From NCBI GenBank assembly GCA_034440615.1, contig JAOTOM010001643.1, positions 1-64,000 on the forward strand: a stretch of DNA of 64,000 nt, given 5' to 3'. The DNA is from Ashinkailepas kermadecensis (taxonomy: Eukaryota; Arthropoda; Thecostraca; Neolepadidae). Under the pieces are notes generated by a model, which had not been told where the DNA came from, did no database searches, and saw only the letters and a program-made list of their open reading frames with translations. Both the position numbers and the translations under genes were made by a program. Positions 46,146 to 58,180 of this stretch are shown here, piece by piece. Every line of letters begins with the position of its first letter. Position 1 is the stretch's first letter.

Positions 46146-47720
46146 CTAAAATCAAAATCTTCACTACAAATATAGCAAATCACATAATTATCCATACCTG
46201 GTGTCATAGACATGAAAGAAGTTCAACACTTCATGCACTCTATTTAATACTCTGCCACTGAAAACCTGATGTTTCTACCTTGATTCAACATTTATTTCCG
46301 AGAATTCATACTCCCAAACACTCGTCCACAACGCAACCAAGGCCAGAAATTCCTTGTGATGCTGTAATTGTGAAGGGCAGTGCTGTCCAACACATCCTTG
46401 AAGGTTTAGTATGTATATTTACTAAGAGGGGAAGTGTAATTAGCAAGAATATTTACTAATCTTCTGGAAGTTCAGCAGGTATTGTTACTAAAGTTGCCTA
46501 TACAATATTGCATATATTTGATGAAGTCCTGACCAAAAAATTTGCTTCCAATGATTCTAGTTTTCTGGTGGTTAGATTATATTATGCAGATACATTTGAT
46601 ATATTATGCTACATTATCTTAGTCTATGTTAGGTTACTTGTGCCTATGACATCAATTGTATCGACCACCATTGACTTAAAAGTACCATTTGCTGTGAAAA
46701 TGAGCGATCGCATTGTCTCCATCACGTCAGAAAGCATACTATTACATTTTTATCTAATCCAAAAATCACAATTTACCTTGAATTTACCATTTTGCATTCC
46801 CAATTTTTGGAAAATAGTGTTCCTAATTATGGAAATAATTTCCAAAAATGGCAAATAAAACCACTGATTCCCTAACTGATCTAGCAGCATCCTTCCGTTA
46901 CCAGCTCAACCAAAATAGGTATCCACTGCTCTCATTAAGTATTAACACTTCACGACTGAATTGATAGCATAAAGTATGACGTCACGAATCACACGAACAC
47001 GAGGACCGAACAGCATTGGCGCCAAACGCGACGCTCACGCCAGCCATGTTTTTTTCCTGCCGGCACTTTGATAACGGCCACGATCACAATTAGTCATCTA
47101 CAACCAGACATGAAAATGCAATGGATGTCCTTCATAATGCGAATTTCTCCAATAATTACTAAAAATGATTCGATGGGTGCCCGTGTATTGATGTAAATGC
47201 AGCACCACCGGAAAATCACCAGCACGAGAATGTGCCGAACCTACAGAAAAACGCAAATGGGCTGAAATGAAATGCTACGAAACCCCCACGCGCACAAAAA
47301 TGACAAAGCACAGATACATCAGCTCTAACATAGCCCACTTACCGCTCACCGACCGCAACCGAACCAAACAACCCTCCTCAACCCGGCACTCCACCTCCCC
47401 AGACAACGTCGGGCGGGAAAGGCGGAAGTTACGTGGTGCTATGGTGTCAATTTTTTAAATAAAATATATTTTAAATGCTTTAGATAACACCCAGATAAAA
47501 AAGAACATTCTTTTCTACAAATAACTCAGTACTTGAACACAAGCGTGAAAAAAAAACTGCTGTAAAAAGTATCTTAGCTGTAGACAGTCCTAAATAATTA
47601 GAAACAACGTTCACTGAACCCAGTAAGTCCTCTTAAAAATGGCAACCAGAGCTACCATATTGGTCTTCTCTCAGCCCAAAGGTCACCATTTTGGCGTTTT
47701 GGTACGCCTCACGTCGTGCC
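46146..47720. other. No gene recognised
   Basis: AT-rich to mixed sequence. About 46785-46855 is an inverted relative of the segment at 37140-37210. The open frame at 46508-46858 has no recognisable domain. Confidence 0.35.
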
Positions 47721-47724
47721 TAAA

Positions 47725-47800
47725 GTCATAAAGTAATACAGTGGTAAGGCTTAATAAGAGCCACAGGGGCCCATCTGGGTTAAGCCTATCTAGAAAAGGT
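47725..47800 (-). repeat. CR1-type 3' tail, inverted, truncated copy
   Basis: On the minus strand: GATAGGCTTAACCCAGATGG, GCCCCTGTGGCTCTTATTAA, GCCTTACCAC and ATTACTTTATGACTTTA. It closely matches the plus-strand copy at 56425-56505 and shares the GGCCCTTGTGGCTC + TTTATG-repeat ending of the LINE at 55.2 kb. Confidence 0.65.
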
Positions 47801-47889
47801 ACTATAAATGTACATACTCTCACCCCAACAATCCCTTATCTCAAGTTCCTAGGAAGTTCCCCCCACCCCCTCCCCTGAAAGGTTGTTGG

Positions 47890-48830
47890 ACCCCAAGAGT
47901 CACGCCTGATTCGGAAAAAATTTCCCCAGACCCCCCTAAAAATCCCCCTGGGCCCCCAAAATCGCACCGGGGCCCCTAAAATCACATTGAAGGCCCGAAA
48001 ATGTCGCACAGGGGCCCCTGAAATGAAGCTGGTGCCACTGAAGATGACGCTAGGCCCACAAACATCGCACCGTGGTACCTAAAAATCACGTTGGGGACCA
48101 AAAATCGTTCCGGGGCACTTAAAATGACGCTAAGGGCTGCGAAAAGTGGGACCGGGCCCCTGAAAATACCGCTAGGGCCCCAAAAAATTCGCGCTCGGGC
48201 CGCCGAAAAGTCGCGCCAGGGCCCAAAAAACCATACTGAGCCTTAATAGGTCGGGCCGGTGCCCCTGAACATCGCGATTGAGACCACAAAAGTCGGACCG
48301 GAGCCCCTGAAGATCACGCTGGGGGCCTCAAAAGTTCGCACCTGGGCTCCTGAGTATCACGCTGGGGGCCAAAAAGTTGTGCCGGGGTACTTGAAAACCA
48401 TGATGGGCCAAAAAAAAACGGGTTCGCCGCCATTAAAATCATGCTGGGAGCCCAAAAAAGATCAGGCCGAGGCCATTGAAATTCGCGCTGTGGCTACCAA
48501 AAAGTAGGGTCATGGTCCTTGAAAATCACGCAGGTGGCCTCAAAAGTACGCGCCTGGACCCCTGAAAATCACGTTGCGTGCTCAAAAGTCGTGCCGGGGG
48601 TTCGTGGACCCCAAAAGTTCTGGCCGGGGCCCCTGAAAATCACGCTAAGCCTGATAATACCGGAAGTCGTGCCCGGGCCCCTCAAAATCACACTAGGGTC
48701 TCGACAGGTCATAGAGGGCCCCAGAAGTATCATCGGGACCACCTGAGAAATGAAGCTAGGGCAACGAAAAAAACAGTCAGGAGATGGAAATTCACTCTGG
48801 AGTCCCAACAATCGCTAAAAAAAAAAACGT
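47890..48830 (+). repeat. GGGGCCCCTGAAAATCACGC-type degenerate array
   Basis: Alternating half-units, [G]GGGCCCCTGAAAATCACGC and TGGGGGCCCCAAAAAGTCGC-like, recur every 20-22 bases (about 43 per dimer) for 940 bp. The same dimer is found at 22320-24330. No gene is supported. Confidence 0.8.
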
Positions 48831-48884
48831 ACTGTGGCTTGTGTGGGTCGTACTGTGGCTTGCTATGGGTTAGCTGATGAGCTG

Positions 48885-48965
48885 ATGGTCACAAGATTAG
48901 CTGATTAGCACAAGATTAGCTGATTAGCACAAGATTAGCTGATTAGCACAAGATTAGCTGAATGG
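48885..48965 (+). repeat. 19-bp tandem repeat, about four copies
   Basis: Unit ACAAGATTAGCTGATTAGC, four uninterrupted copies. Confidence 0.9.
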
Positions 48966-49108
48966 TCGCAATTATTTGTTGTGCGACGCAGATGCTATTA
49001 TTATTTAAACGACGTATATTACCAAAGAAACTTCAGCACACACACACACACACCCATCGCCGCCTGGTTAGCTCACTGGCCTACAAAGATCGTCTCCCCG
49101 TCTTCTTA

Positions 49109-49235
49109 GTTCAAAATCGTAGATGGGATTTCGAGTGACTATGTCACGAGAAATCTCTATCGGAAATTTAATTCAAAGTCGTGGATGCGATTTAGAGTGA
49201 CTAGTATGTCACGAGAAATCTCTATCGGAGATTTA
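49109..49235 (+). repeat. Tandem duplication of ~64 bp
   Basis: AGTTCAAAATCGTAGATGGG.. and TAATTCAAAGTCGTGGATGC.. both continue into ATGTCACGAGAAATCTCTAT and [12 protein letters not shown]. Confidence 0.8.
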
Positions 49236-49239
49236 ATAC

Positions 49240-50015
49240 ATGGCGGTCGGTTTTCTAAAGTTGTCGAGAAATGTTTGTCTGTGTGTGTGTATGTGCCGCT
49301 TCGACGCATGCTGTGCCAAAACGTCCGGGCGGATTTCGCTCAAGTTTTCACACGTGATGCGCCGGTACGAGGGACAGACTATGGCGGTGGTTTCTGGTTG
49401 CGCGTGTCACGTGGGCACGTGCCACATGCCGTCAACTGGGGTCATGTCGAGATCAGTTAGCCAGGGCCACAGCATATGCCACAGGTCGCACGAATGTGAA
49501 ACTTTGTGGAAACACGCGCCCCATACACCATTCTGTGAATTGCGAACATAGGAACCATGGGGAACTGCGTGCTTTTGTGGTCGGCGGTCGCGTGCCCCGT
49601 ACCATGCGACCGCCAGGCGCGTGCATCTGTTTTGAGTTTGGCACCTCCAAGCCGAGAGCGCCGCACACTAGAGCTATCAAATTTGGTGGACTGATAGCCC
49701 GTCACATGGGCTATCCGGCAATATACAATTTGTAGGGGTGGGTGAAGTGTAGCGCGTGCCATGCGCTCATATTCGAGCAATACCTCCACTCCTGTTTAGC
49801 ATGGGGCTGCGACTTATCCCGACGAAAAACGCGACCGCCTTCATATTAGCGCCCGGCTCGGCTCACATCGCAGGGAATGATAGATGTGTCACACCACGTG
49901 AAAGCCACCACGTGTTGGCTACCCATTGGGCACAATTTCGGTGCGATCGAGTCAATGTGCTGTACGTGAGCGACACCGATGTGATGGGAGAACGGGTTGC
50001 GCCGAACCGGCTTAG
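49240..50015. other. No gene recognised
   Basis: Overlapping open frames on both strands (for example 49240-49551 plus, 49457-49789 minus) with no domain. Confidence 0.35.
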
Positions 50016-50017
50016 GT

Positions 50018-50100
50018 TTGGTTAGGCTTAGTTAGGTTAGTTTAGGTTAGGCTAGGTTAGGCTAAGCTGGGCTAGGCTAGGCTAGGCTAGGTTAGGTTAG
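50018..50100 (+). repeat. Degenerate TTAGG/CTAGG interstitial telomere-like tract
   Basis: TTAGGTTAGGCTAGG-type pentanucleotide variants for about 80 bp. Interstitial and degenerate. Confidence 0.7.
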
Positions 50101-50855
50101 TGTAGATTTGCCAATTTTGGGTGAACTCAGTTCAAACCCGATGGAGAGCGTAATGACTTGAATCGATTTTGAACACACGAACATGGTAGTGGGGTTGGAG
50201 TGCATCTAGTACAACTGGTCGAGTCGCTTCACGCGCTTGATCCTCACGACTCCGGCTTGGATTGCCAGTTGGCAACTGGCCAGGCAAGGTCGGGACTCAG
50301 ACAACAGGCGGCCGCGTGGTGCCTGCGTCATAGCGCATATGCGTTCCACTATGCGTCATGACGTACCCACATAGTCGGGGACGACCGCCTGGTCAAAGTG
50401 TATGTCTGCTTTCTTGGTGTGGGATAAAATTGATTTATCCTTTGTTACTATTACTCTTGGGTAGCGTACGTGTGCAAAACCGTGGTTTAGCAGTATGTGT
50501 TCTGCCAATCAAGCCAACCATGAGTCGACATTTTTGTTTCAACCGCTTTCCTACGGCTCGTGGTTTCAATTAAAGTTCCACTCGCTCGTGGTTTAATATA
50601 CGTTATTCCACGCCAGAGTGTACCGTTCACATTCGAACGCGCAAAACTGCTTTTGCAAAACTGTGTTTTAAGAGTATGTGTTAATCGCACGGTGAGTGTT
50701 AATCGTAAGGTGCAATGACCTTCATGTTATACAGTGCCTGGGTGCAATGACATTTAGAGGTAGTCCATTTGCTGTTCATTCATGCCCCACAACTACACAC
50801 TTTAGACGGTTAAGCTGGAATGACACTTAAAAAATTCACCTGTTTATAAAAATAG
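50101..50855. other. No gene recognised
   Basis: No domain in any frame; nothing else supported. Confidence 0.4.
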
Positions 50856-51000
50856 GTTTTATAAAAAAAAAAAAAATGCTTTGAGCCGGTTGCCCTTTAG
50901 CGGCGGCCTTTTGGTATGGAAAAATCCTGGGGGCCCCCCTAATTCCCCCAAACAACAAAAGGGATAAAGAAAAAAAATAAAAAAAATATAAGCTGGCATG
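50856..51000. other. Homopolymer-rich stretch, probable low-quality consensus
   Basis: Nearly every base is part of a run (AAAAAAAAAAAAAA, CCTGGGGGCCCCCC, TTCCCCCAAAC, AAAAAAAATAAAAAAAA), unlike the flanks. This looks like poor base-calling rather than biology. Confidence 0.5.
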
Positions 51001-51535
51001 GGATAAAAAGATTGAACCAATGGTGTCTGAAACATTATAGTTCCACCATGAGCCATAGGCGAGTGGTTTAAACATTATAATGAAATTGTTCATCGTTTAA
51101 TATTAGGAAACCACATACGGCTTAACGGATGTTTGTGTACCACGGATGGTAAAATTATGTTACCTCACGCCGCAACTAACAATTATGATGAAATGCCAAT
51201 CCGCTGCAGCTTCGAGGGCTTTCACTCCGCAGGTCAGCCCCAGGCCCCAGAACTACGATCAACTCAAAGAAGATATTGCCAACAAATGGCATGTATTGTG
51301 AGGAGCATCATCTGTGAGATACATTGGCAGGATATTTTAATTGAAATGTAAAAAATGCACTTCTCATGCCGTCAAAACATCATTGCATGTGGAGGTGGCA
51401 GGGAGATCTGAAGAGAGAAGTGTTCCTAGTGAACAGAAGATTTCTAGTTGTAGCTCACAGGAGGGGCAGTGGTTTAAAGTCAGGGGGTAGAGGATTTGGA
51501 GGCGTGAGCCTAAGCAAGGGGGCAGTGAGTAGCAA

Positions 51536-52149
51536 GTGGTAGGTGGTAGGAGTGGGAAGCAACCTAGTCAAGCAGCTCAACAGGCAGGAGTAGTAACATC
51601 CAATAGGTTCCAGGCATTGGAGGACTGCCCCCAGGATAGTGATAGCAGCAAGGAAGTGCTAGTCGTAGGAGATTCTCGTGTGCGGCATTTAGATAGGGCA
51701 TTCTGTAAAGGTCGGAGTGGTAGGAGGTGCATCACCAGGCCTGGTGTCAAGGTTAGAGACCTGGTCCCAGTGGTGGCACAGGCCACCAGTGAAAACCAGT
51801 TTAGTACAGTTATAGTGCAGGTAGGAGTGAACAACACAGGTCCTGCTAGGAGTGAGGAGCTGCTGCAGGACTACAGGACCCTTCTAGCCACCCTGAAGCA
51901 AAGCAATAGCAGAGTTATTGTGACAGCTATTCTGCCTAGGGCTGGAGTCTCCCCTGAGTGGAGCTCTAGGGCACTGGCAGCCAATGCCAGGGTAGGTAGC
52001 TCTGCAATGAGTTAGGTTTGACCTTTGTGGACAAGTGGTGCATGTTTTATGGCTCATCTGACCTCTATCAGAGGGATGGCCTGCACTTCTCCGAGAAGGG
52101 GGTGCAAGTATTAGGCAAAGTATATGAACATGTCCTTCAGGGAATCTAG
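51536..52149 (+). pseudogene. CR1-like ORF1 with SGNH esterase-like domain
   Basis: VVGDSRVRHLDRAF is block I (GDS) and IVQVGVNNTG is the GxN block of SGNH hydrolases. The frame ends at 52015, but a shifted frame continues as DLYQRDGLHFSEKGVQVLGK, supplying the DxxH catalytic block, and ends at TAG 52147-52149. One frameshift near 52010 therefore separates the catalytic Ser/Asn from Asp/His. CR1/L2 ORF1 esterases probably aid particle or membrane association. The N-terminus upstream of 51536 is interrupted, so the true start is not visible. Confidence 0.75.
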
Positions 52150-52157
52150 ATAATGGG

Positions 52158-55100
52158 GTGGGGAGGGAAGAATTGGCATTGCCATCTCAGGGATATGCCA
52201 ATAGTGACCGCATAGGCAATAGAACCTCACAGTCAGCAAATAGGGGTAGCAGTAGATCAAGGGGGCAGAGTGGTAGCTCATCCAGAGATGATAGAGCTAC
52301 TCAACATGAAAAAGCCAAAGAGGGTTATGAAACTTTTGTTAAGTGTATGATGCTTAATGCTCAGAGCATTCGATCCAAATTTGATGAGTTCAAGTGTTAT
52401 GTTGCTGAGGAGGAACCATATTTTGTTTGCATCACTGCGGCATGGGTCAGTGAGGGATATTTTAGGGATAACTTACAGGACTATGAGATCCAGGGATACA
52501 ATATGTTTTCATGCAATAGGGGTCCAGCAGTGAAAGGGGGTGGTGTAATGCTCTATGTGAATAGCTTATACAGTTCTAAAAAAATAGCAGATGGGGTAAA
52601 AAATGTGTCTGTGGAGTCCATTTGGCTTGATGTTGCTGTGGGAAAAGGCAACAGCAATAAACTGAGGATAGGAGCTTTGATCGATCAGGAACCTTGCCAG
52701 ATTCTCAGCAACTGGAGCTCGATAAGGTGATTTGCGAGGAAATCAGTAGAAACTTTCAGAGGAAATGCCTTATTCTTGGTGACTTTAATCTAAAAGGATA
52801 TGAAAATGTTGGTGATGGCTCCCCATCATGTAAACTGTTTAGGAAATGCCTTGAAGAGGACTTGTTCTTACACCAGTTTGTAACGGAACCAACTAGACAG
52901 GGCTCATTCTTGGACCTTGTCTTCTCATATTTAAGTGATTTAGTTCAAGACTTGACTGCAGGAGAAACTCTGGGAAGAAGTGACCATAACATAGTGCGAC
53001 TTAAGGTACAAATAGCGGGGACAATCAAGGATAATTTGGCAAAGATTCCAAATTTTAACAGGGCGGACTTTGACTGCATGAGAGAGGCTTTAAGTGCCAT
53101 AAAATGGGAAGAATAATTTTTGTATTTAAATGCCTGTGAAATGTGGGAAAAATTCAAATCTTACTTGAGGGAAATTCAGATTAGACATGTCCCCCAAAAG
53201 CAAAGGCGCAAAAGAAGGGTAGGAAAGCCAGCGTGGCTTACACCAGATTTGATGAGATCAATTAAGGCTAAGAAAGATGCATTTAGAGTATTTAAGGAAG
53301 CTTCAAATATCGTAAATCTAAGGTCATATAAAAAAAAGCTAGAGATGCTGTGAAGCAGAAAACCAGAGCAGCAAGGCGAGCAAAATAATTGGATTTGGCT
53401 AGGAACTGTAATGGGGACAGTAAAAAGTTCTTTAGTTTATACAAGCCAAGTAAAGTTTCAAGCACAATTGGTCCACTGGAAGTAAATGGGACTATATTGA
53501 GTGAGGATGGTGAGATGGTTGAGGAGCTGAGCAAGCAGTTTAAATCAGTGTTTATAGTGGAGGATGTGACAAATCTGCCAACCGTGAACCACAGTTCAGT
53601 GACAGGTGATCAGATACACGATATTGATTTCATTGATAGTGAGTTGTTTTCAATATTATCAGAAAAATAAAGCCAAACAAGGCAGCAGGACCTGATGGAA
53701 TTTATGCTAGGGTATTGCGGGAAGCTGAAAAGAAACTGGCAATTCCACTTAGTATAATATTTTGTAGATCAGTTTCACAAAATGAAATTCCAACAGATTG
53801 GAAAAGGGCAAATGTAGTTCCTATTTTCAAGAAAGGAGAAAGAGGGAAAGTTGAAAATTATAGGCCAGTAAGCCTCACATTCCTAGTCTGCAAGGTACTC
53901 GAATCAATTATCAAGGATAGAATGGTTAGTTTTCTGGAAGGAAACAGATTGATTCAAGATACTCAACATGGGTTTAGAAAAGGGAGATCGTGTCTCACAA
54001 ATCCCTTGGACTTTTTGAATTTTGCCACAGAACAATTTGATCAGGGAAATCAGGTTGATGTAGCATATCTTGACTTTAGTAAGGCCTTTGACAAGGTACC
54101 CCATAAACGGTTAATGATGCAGCTTCAGGTCCATGGCATTGCAGGTAGCATCCTAAAATGGATAGAGTTGTGGCTTTCAGATAGACAGCAGAGAGTAATG
54201 CTAAATGGTACAAAGTCATCATGGCAAAATGTTCTTAGTGGAGTCCCTCAGGGGTCGGTACTGGGGCCATTATTGTTCATTATATTTGTGAATAGCATTG
54301 AATGTGGCCTAAGTAGTAAGGTTTTGAAATTTGCGGATGATTTGAAGATCTTTAGGGCAATAACAGGGCACAATGAGCAGGTTTTGCTGCAGAACGACTT
54401 AGACGAGTTTGTGAAGTGGTCCGAAAAATGGCAAATGAAGTTTAATTTTGATAAGTGCAAAGTCATGCATGTAGGTAGGCAGAATATGAAGGTGCCATAC
54501 TTGATGGGTGGCCAAGTGTTATCTGTGACTCAGCAGGAGAAGGACTTAGGTGTTATTTTGAACACAAAATTTGGGGCATCAGAACAGACCAAAGGAGCCA
54601 GGAAGAAGGCACTAAGAATGCTTGGGGCAATGCAGAGGAATGTGTCATACAAAAGTGAGGAGGTCATCAGGAAGCTTTACTGTGCATATGTCAGGCCACA
54701 TTTAGAATACTGTGTCCAAGCTTGGGCCCCTAGTTATGAGAAAGATTGTTGGCTTTTAGAGAGAGTACAAAAGAGGGCAACACAAATGGTTAATGGTATA
54801 GGCAACCTGGCATATGAGGAAAGATTGAAGAAATTGAATATGTTTTCACTTAGATATAGAAGGCTGAGAGGAGATCTCATCGAGGTTTTTAAATATGTTC
54901 ATGGTCAGGAACAGGGATATCTCAGGGAAATGTTTGAATTTAACAGAAATGATGCAATTAGAGGTCATCAATTCAAAATTAAAGTTAATCACAGCAGGAC
55001 AAGGTTAAGACAGTCTTTCTTCACCAACAGGGTAGTCGAACACTGGAACCAGCTGCCAGGAACCATTGTCAGTAGCAACACACTGAACGTCTTTAAAAAC

Positions 55101-55160
55101 GGCATAGATAATCATTATAAGAATAGGGGGCTTCTTTTTCTGTATTCCAGGGAGGGCTGA
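52158..55160 (+). pseudogene. CR1-like ORF2: endonuclease and reverse transcriptase, frameshifted
   Basis: Pieces in order. 52158-52730: LNAQSIRSKFDEFK and ICITE-like block reading CITAAWVS, where the catalytic Glu of the endonuclease is Ala. 52694-53116: ILGDFNL and GRSDHNIV. 53120-53353 is a basic linker with PAWLTPDL. 53389-53670 precedes the RT. 53673-55160 is one open frame with NKAAGPDGI, PVSLTFLVCKVLE, AYLDFSKAFDKVPH, LSGVPQGSVLGPLLF, LKFADDLKIF (the FADD active site), EKDLGVILN and a C-terminal QSFFTNRVVEHWNQLP. Frameshifts or stops near 52700, 53117, 53350 and 53668 break the protein. The 53668 shift is in an A-run. The RT half looks catalytically complete; the endonuclease is not. 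Confidence 0.88.
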
Positions 55161-55268
55161 TATACAGATTTGGTGGGCAAGTGGTTCAGTGTCCAAAAGT
55201 GCAACCAAGAAGGGCCCTTGTGGCTCATGGTTTCACTGATCTTTTATGTCTTTATGTCTTTATGTTTT

Positions 55269-56420
55269 ATACACACTTGAACTAAGAATGTGGTATGGTG
55301 CAATTATGATTGGATATCATCAATACCATTGGGTATACAACACCAATACCAATACACATGTTGATGTCTTTTCCAGCCCCATTCAGGCTTTCTTTATGGA
55401 GAAGTGGTCCGTAAAGTTGAATACTATTCAGCGACCGATTCAGCGGTGAACGAAGGTCCTGATGAAAACAGATACATGGTACTATTTAATTATCAGTAGT
55501 AAAAAATATGCAACTATTTTTAACCAAAGGGTTTTGTAAAATTGGGATTTATAAAACAAAATGCTCCTCTCGATGTTCTTGAAGTATTGATTTTCAAAAC
55601 ATACGCTCGATTTTATCCTGACAGATGTCATAAATGGAGGGGGATATCAACTCGAACAGTGTTTAGAAAGAAAACTCAGAAAATACGGGGGCGGGTGTGT
55701 GCGGCGAACGGGTGGTCGGGCAGCGGCGCTCGGGAGATCCGGCACCCAGACGGATCGCCGCCTTAGTTCAGTTGCTTGCCACTCCACAAAGGATCCGCAG
55801 GGCTAAAACGGTCTGAATTCAGAGGTGCGTAATCGAACATCGGCCAACTGAACGCGCTTGAAACATTTTAGCTTTGTGAAATCATACCCTACAGTTCGGA
55901 ATACGTTCTCTCTCACGAGCTGCTTCACCTATTTCCAATTTGATAGCTGTTCATCATCGTATATGATGTGCAACCCGAGGTTTTGTAAACCGCAACACTC
56001 GTCAGGTTTCTCGGGCTGAACGAGTGGTATTTCATTGTTCTGGCAGACGTCTAGATGTGCTTGGCCAGTGTGGCGGCTGTTCGGTACATGTATTTTTAGT
56101 AGGTGTGTACTGTGCAGGCCCCTTTATGCTGGTCTCTGTGTTATTGTTGCAAGGACCCTTGTGTTTTAGATCATGCTGATAAATTGAGTATTATACAAGC
56201 AGTGGGTGTACCTAGCAGTGGATTCAGCACCGACCTTCGAGTATGTGATGCTGATGAGATTGGCTATGGCAGCACAATGGGCATGATTGGAGGAGTTTGG
56301 AATTGTTGAGGAGTGTGTTGTGCAATATCAGGTGAACGGTGCTAGATAAGCTGGGATATATAGTTGGAACTTGGGAAAATGGATTGATTTGGGTGGGACT
56401 ATGCACTTGCCTAGTATCTT
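55269..56420. other. No gene recognised
   Basis: Short frames only. The 300 bases before 56425 may belong to a 5'-truncated CR1-type copy, judging from its tail, but no ORF2 peptide is recognisable. Confidence 0.35.
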
Positions 56421-56424
56421 TTCT

Positions 56425-56510
56425 GGATAGGCTTAACCCAGATTGGCCATGTGGCTCTTATTAAGCTTTAACACTTTATGAACTTTATGAACTTTATGAA
56501 CTTTTGGTTT
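56425..56510 (+). repeat. CR1-type 3' tail, truncated copy
   Basis: GGATAGGCTTAACCCAGATT, GGCCATGTGGCTCTTATTAA, then CTTTATGAA repeated three times. It matches 47725-47800 (inverted) and parallels the GGCCCTTGTGGCTC + TTTATGTC tail at 55.2 kb. Confidence 0.65.
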
Positions 56511-58180
56511 GATATAAATGAACTCGATTTTTCAAGGAAAGATGCGCAAGCTGAGCTTACGCCAAAACCGGAATTATGTGCAGAAAGAGAGATAGCAAAT
56601 AGTATCAATTATTGTGATATTCCACACCTAAATGAAACGGTATTGCTACTAAAAATATTGGTATAGGTTTCCGTTTTCAGTGGCAGAAAGGGCGAGGAAA
56701 TTACAACAGTTGGCCAAACCGAGCCCGTGCGCTGGTGGGAGGAATAGAACATTCCATACCGTTGGAGGAGCAGTTGTCCACCTGCCCCACAATGTTGCGC
56801 CTGCATTTAGCATGGAGTTGTTGCCTAGACCGGAAAAAATTCGGATGACGGTGTAAATTGCCCCCACCTCCCACCCACCCACCACACACACACTCATTTT
56901 GAAAAGTTCCATCTCTGGTTGATGGGAAGGTTTATCACAGTTACCTTGCAAACAGATATGCCAATTATCAAAGAACACATGTGGCAGTCATATCTGCTCC
57001 TATGTAACCAATTGCAGTACAGACTCAAAGCGTTACAAAGCTTTCAGGAAAGTATGTGACTGACGCATCTATCATGATTTGCTGGTACATCAGTGCAAGA
57101 GTATAATCCCAGTCTTATGATTACCTATCTTAATTACGCATCATTGGCCTCTAAACAAGATGGCACATCTTAGCCACTACAAGTAATCGACAACACGTCT
57201 GTGCATTCACCAGGTATGGACGTCGAGCAGAACTCCGACATGGCCTGTGGCGTTAAGATTTCGTTCGATTCGGGTCGCTGTAGACTGTAGACTGGCGCGT
57301 GCGGTTAGTCGCTGCGCTCTATCGCTAATCTCGTATTTGTATTTTGTATTTATTACTTTCATCGTCGACGGCGAATCCTGTTAATAGACAAGTCATGGAT
57401 CAACGCATGCATACACACGGTTTTAAGACACTGGATGATAGGCATCAATATTACTCAACAGTCGGCACATATTCAGTCACATTTTACGTCACTTGAATGG
57501 AACGTACAGAAAGCATCATAAAGAAAGTCAGCATCCGGGCATGTTCTACACTATTCGTTACCTACTCGAGGCATTCTTGCAAATAAGCCATCCCTTACAT
57601 GCTACAATCCACACGCACACGCACACGCACTGGCGGTCCTGTGTACTGCAGTGCAGAGGTCACGTGGTTGAGGGGCAGCTGGCAACGATTCGCACATAAT
57701 TTGGCCAGGGGCCAGACCTCGACGGGCTGTTATTCATTCAGCTGTCATTGATGACGGATGTCCTGGACCTTCCTGGTCAATCCCTCCAGAGTCGTCCGCT
57801 GACCATGTACATCTGCTGTCCCCCCTTCGTGCGGCTTCCTTTGACACCGGGTGGGGCTGCGGGCAGGAATAAGGCCGGGGATGGGCCTGAGGAGGTTGGG
57901 AGGGAGGGGGGTGGGGGGTGCGCGATGCGGTTGGCGAATGGAGACAGCCTCAGTGTTGTTGAATTGAGCCGGCCTGAGTGTTGTTCTATCGTCCACCCAG
58001 TTCCTGGACCACTGGATTCAAACGGTTGTTGCCGCCGGCCGCCCTCCCTCGCGCCGCGCATGGTGACCGGGATCAGCCCGCTGACCGGCTAACAACCAAT
58101 TAGCGGAGGGTGACCCACGGCGGCAGGCGCGGGGTAGGGGCTCACGCCCGGGGGTGCAGGGTCGGGAAGACATGGAGAGC
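56511..58180. other. No gene recognised; possible 5' UTR of old LINE at right
   Basis: GC content rises sharply from about 57750. The part from about 57750 to 58180 may be the leader of the degraded LINE that follows. A short (CACG)n-like run is at about 57610. Confidence 0.35.

Larger units (their letters stand above)
51480..55268 (+). mobile_element. CR1-like non-LTR retrotransposon, nearly full length, mutated
   Basis: The order is a short 5' leader, an ORF1 with an SGNH esterase-like domain, an ORF2 with apurinic-type endonuclease and reverse transcriptase, a short 3' UTR (AAGGGCCCTTGTGGCTCATGG) and a tail of three TTTATGTC octamers (about 55235-55260). A short-tandem-repeat tail instead of poly(A) is characteristic of the CR1 group. 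Coding sequence has several frameshifts, but the RT half is open for 481 codons. The 5' boundary is uncertain and no target duplication was found. Confidence 0.85.
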
